DNA of 7,401 bases from an uncultured Bacilli bacterium (GTDB lineage Bacteria; Bacillota_I; Bacilli_A; RF39; UBA660): NCBI GenBank assembly GCA_951800155.1, contig CATOJL010000068.1, positions 1 to 7,401 on the forward strand, in the 5' to 3' direction. Of this stretch, positions 6,006 through 7,401 are shown piece after piece (the first letter of the stretch is position 1; each line of letters begins with the position of its first letter). Under the pieces are notes generated by a model, which worked only from the letters and a program-made list of their open reading frames with translations, did no database searches and had not been told where the DNA came from. The translations under genes were made by a program, and so were the position numbers.

Positions 6006-6014
6006 CATATCTTA
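6006..6014 (+). promoter_or_regulatory. Possible SigK-like -10 element upstream of the Cys-rich ORF
   Basis: CATATCTTA (6006-6014) fits the mother-cell sigma-K -10 pattern CATAnnnTA, with an AC dinucleotide 16 nt upstream (5988-5989). An overlapping TATAAT (6013-6018) is too close to the start codon to serve with the AGGTGA site. The motif is short and the evidence is weak, but late sporulation control would suit the neighbours. Confidence 0.25.
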
Positions 6015-6018
6015 TAAT

Positions 6019-6024
6019 AGGTGA
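6019..6024 (+). promoter_or_regulatory. Ribosome binding site of the Cys-rich small ORF
   Basis: AGGTGA lies 6 nt before ATG 6031, a good Shine-Dalgarno match and spacing. It is the main support for translation of this short frame. Confidence 0.5.
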
Positions 6025-6030
6025 TTATCT

Positions 6031-6210
6031 ATGCCAAACAATTGTAATCGAAATAGGGGTTGTGGATGTTGTTATCCATGTATGTTTATTTTTATTATTT
6101 TAGCTTTCTATCAATTTATTTTAACTTTTTTTATTCTCACACGATTTAATTTTTTTCTATTTTTCTTCTTCCTATTTTTAAGCGTTTTGTTCTTTTGTTT
6201 TACTATATGA
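6031..6210 (+). CDS. Small Cys-rich membrane protein, 59 aa, convergent with ysxE
   Basis: The frame runs ATG 6031 to TGA 6208-6210 and is preceded by AGGTGA with 6-nt spacing. The N-terminus holds a tight cysteine cluster, MPNNCNRNRGCGCCYPC (Cys 5, 11, 13, 14, 17). The remaining 42 residues are almost wholly hydrophobic and Phe-rich (FIFIILAFYQFILTFFILT, then a second Phe/Leu span), enough for one or two membrane helices. The last 33 bp overlap the ysxE-like gene tail to tail. Small Cys-rich proteins are common in spore coats, and the neighbours are coat genes, so a late-sporulation role is an inference. Against it: the T-rich strand would give Phe/Leu in any open frame. The cysteine cluster and ribosome binding site are what make it credible. 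Confidence 0.5.
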   Translation: MPNNCNRNRGCGCCYPCMFIFIILAFYQFILTFFILTRFNFFLFFFFLFLSVLFFCFTI

Positions 6211-7074
6211 ATTGATCCATTTTGAACACTTATATAAAAGATCAATCTCTCTTGTAAATTGATTACAAGTAGAAAATATAGATTCTTCAAATTCCAATTT
6301 TGGTGGAATACAAATTAAGATAAAAAGCAACATTCTTTCCTCTTCTAAAAGAGGATATTTTTTTTCATAAGAACGAAGAAGTAACTCAAAATCAAGTTCT
6401 AAAGCATGGTTTCTATAAAGCTTGTATAAATCAAATATAGGAATATCAATTCTGGCCTGATTCCAACTTGTAAGATAAGAATTATGATTTTTAATAAAAT
6501 GATCTAATCTCAAATTGTTGTGTAGAACTACAAAACGAGCTCTATGTTTGCTTTGGACAAGTTCATACCATGTATCTAGACTTTCACGTGCATAATAAAG
6601 AGAGGAGAAAATAAGATTAATGTTTCGAGCTAAAAGATAAGAGGGAGGGGAAGGATATATTTCTTTTTCGATCATATCAATCATATCGTTATAGTATTCC
6701 TCTAAATGTTCAATATTTCCCGAAATATCTTCATACATTTTCTTAAAATAATCTACTTCTATCTCTTTATAAAAAGAAGTTTTACTATGAAGAAGTGCTA
6801 CTAAATCAATTAAGTCCATAATTTTTTGTTCCTCAGGATAATCAATATCTTCAATATAAGGAGTCACCTCATATTGTTCGTCTTGTGCTAGTACCTCTGG
6901 ATAATAATTGAAATTTCGAGCAGTCAGATATCCATAAATATCCCCTCGATACATATTCTTTTTCTTTATAGCATAAGTATTTCCTTCCACATCTATAAAA
7001 TAAACATTCCCTGATTTCTCATAACGTGTAGGTTTTAAATTATTTTTCTTTAAAAATTCATGCAACTGTTTCAT
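6178..7074 (-). CDS. ysxE: YsxE/CotS-like spore-coat protein, kinase fold with degenerate catalytic site
   Basis: This 298-aa protein resembles the CotS/YsxE group of aminoglycoside-phosphotransferase-fold proteins found in spore coats. Its place directly after a spoVID-like gene is the known spoVID-ysxE arrangement. The N-lobe begins at residue 1, with AIKKK (35-39) where the lysine strand lies. The C-lobe catalytic loop reads VVLHNNLRLDHFI (182-194). The usual H-G-D has become H185-N186-N187, so the catalytic Asp is Asn. The metal-binding Asp segment reads SWNQARIDIPIFDL (203-216) in place of the family's Asp-Phe-x-x-Ala. It is therefore probably a pseudokinase with a structural role. ATG 7074 lies 17 bp inside the upstream gene and lacks a strong Shine-Dalgarno, suggesting coupled translation. 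The family call rests on synteny and weak motif likeness. Confidence 0.7.
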   Translation of the reverse strand: MKQLHEFLKKNNLKPTRYEKSGNVYFIDVEGNTYAIKKKNMYRGDIYGYLTARNFNYYPEVLAQDEQYEVTPYIEDIDYPEEQKIMDLIDLVALLHSKTSFYKEIEVDYFKKMYEDISGNIEHLEEYYNDMIDMIEKEIYPSPPSYLLARNINLIFSSLYYARESLDTWYELVQSKHRARFVVLHNNLRLDHFIKNHNSYLTSWNQARIDIPIFDLYKLYRNHALELDFELLLRSYEKKYPLLEEERMLLFILICIPPKLEFEESIFSTCNQFTREIDLLYKCSKWINSYSKTKEQNA

Positions 7075-7401
7075 TAATAAACGGAATTAGAATTTTATCA
7101 TGAATTGCAATATTTGTTAAATCATTATAATCTTCCAAATCACTTCTCGTTATACTATATTTATCTAAAATGGATTCAATTGTATCTCCTTCTCTTACAA
7201 TATACACTTTATAGCTTTTATAAATTTCTGTATTTGTGTTTTTAATAGAAGTTAACGGAGTATCTTCCAATTCAACGCATCTTTCTTTCGACTCTTTCAC
7301 TCGATTTTCTTCTTCCTTTTTATCATATATTTCTTCTTTCTCTATCTTTTCTACTTTTTCCTCCTGTTGTACGATTTCCTCTTTTTCCTTCTCCTGTATT
7401 T
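7058..7401 (-). CDS. spoVID: SpoVID-like spore coat morphogenetic protein, C-terminal part with LysM domain (partial)
   Basis: The frame is open to the window edge and continues beyond it; only the last 113 or so residues are visible. A GTG at 7300 is in frame but has no ribosome binding site, so it is not the true start. The visible part opens with a Glu/Lys-rich, coiled-coil-like linker (KEKEEIVQQEEKVEKIEKEE and onward). It ends in one LysM domain of about 45 residues: YIVREGDTIESILDKYSIT, then LEDYNDLTN and DKILIP. In Bacillus, SpoVID encases the forespore with coat proteins, has an acidic region before a C-terminal LysM, and is followed by ysxE. Architecture and synteny both match. It ends in TGA, overlapping the next gene by 17 bp. 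Another LysM spore protein such as SafA is less likely, because SafA carries its LysM at the N-terminus. Confidence 0.75.
   Translation of the reverse strand, partial: IQEKEKEEIVQQEEKVEKIEKEEIYDKKEEENRVKESKERCVELEDTPLTSIKNTNTEIYKSYKVYIVREGDTIESILDKYSITRSDLEDYNDLTNIAIHDKILIPFINETVA

Noticed and set aside
1..7401. CRISPR arrays, tRNA or rRNA genes
   Set aside because: No regularly spaced direct repeats, tRNA cloverleaf signatures or rRNA core sequences were seen on either strand.

Overview
This is an AT-rich, low-GC Firmicutes-type window, probably from a Bacilli or Erysipelotrichia-like lineage. The evidence is the circularly permuted ribosome GTPase YqeH paired with the HAD phosphatase YqeG, strong AGGAGG-type ribosome binding sites, and a spoVID-like/ysxE-like gene pair typical of endospore formers. 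Every tryptophan codon I checked is TGG and the spoVID-like gene ends in TGA, so the standard code applies. Nothing in the window pins down a species.

Layout. Positions 1-157 hold a structured segment with an 8-bp perfect hairpin and the possible 3' tail of a gene lying outside the window. This is followed by an orphan + strand gene (158-577). Next comes a compact + strand RNA unit (583-739). It has a canonical sigma-A promoter, three stems, and a strong intrinsic terminator whose 5' arm can alternatively pair with an upstream segment. A second + strand terminator (827-850) follows, with no gene between the two. All other larger genes are on the - strand: a HerA/DUF87 hexameric ATPase (910-2682) with its own promoter; a broken secreted LRR-dockerin gene (2777-3854); yqeH (3867-4865) and yqeG (4858-5376), which overlap; a two-helix membrane protein (5598-5963); a ysxE/CotS-like pseudokinase (6178-7074); and the 3' part of a spoVID-like LysM protein that runs off the window end (7058-7401). 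A short + strand Cys-rich membrane ORF (6031-6210) lies between the membrane protein and ysxE and converges on the ysxE 3' end.

How the genes relate. The spoVID-like and ysxE-like genes overlap by 17 bp and are probably co-translated; in Bacillus the equivalent proteins build the spore coat. yqeG and yqeH overlap by 8 bp and form a housekeeping operon (a phosphatase probably acting on phosphatidylglycerophosphate, and a 30S assembly GTPase). The decayed LRR-dockerin gene sits 12 nt downstream in the same operon. The HerA ATPase is a separate unit with no nuclease partner visible here.

Most worth following up are the attenuator-like orphan RNA at 583-739, the short Cys-rich membrane ORF beside the spore-coat genes, and the doubly broken LRR-dockerin gene inside the yqeGH transcription unit. 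I do not see a complete new multi-gene system in this window.
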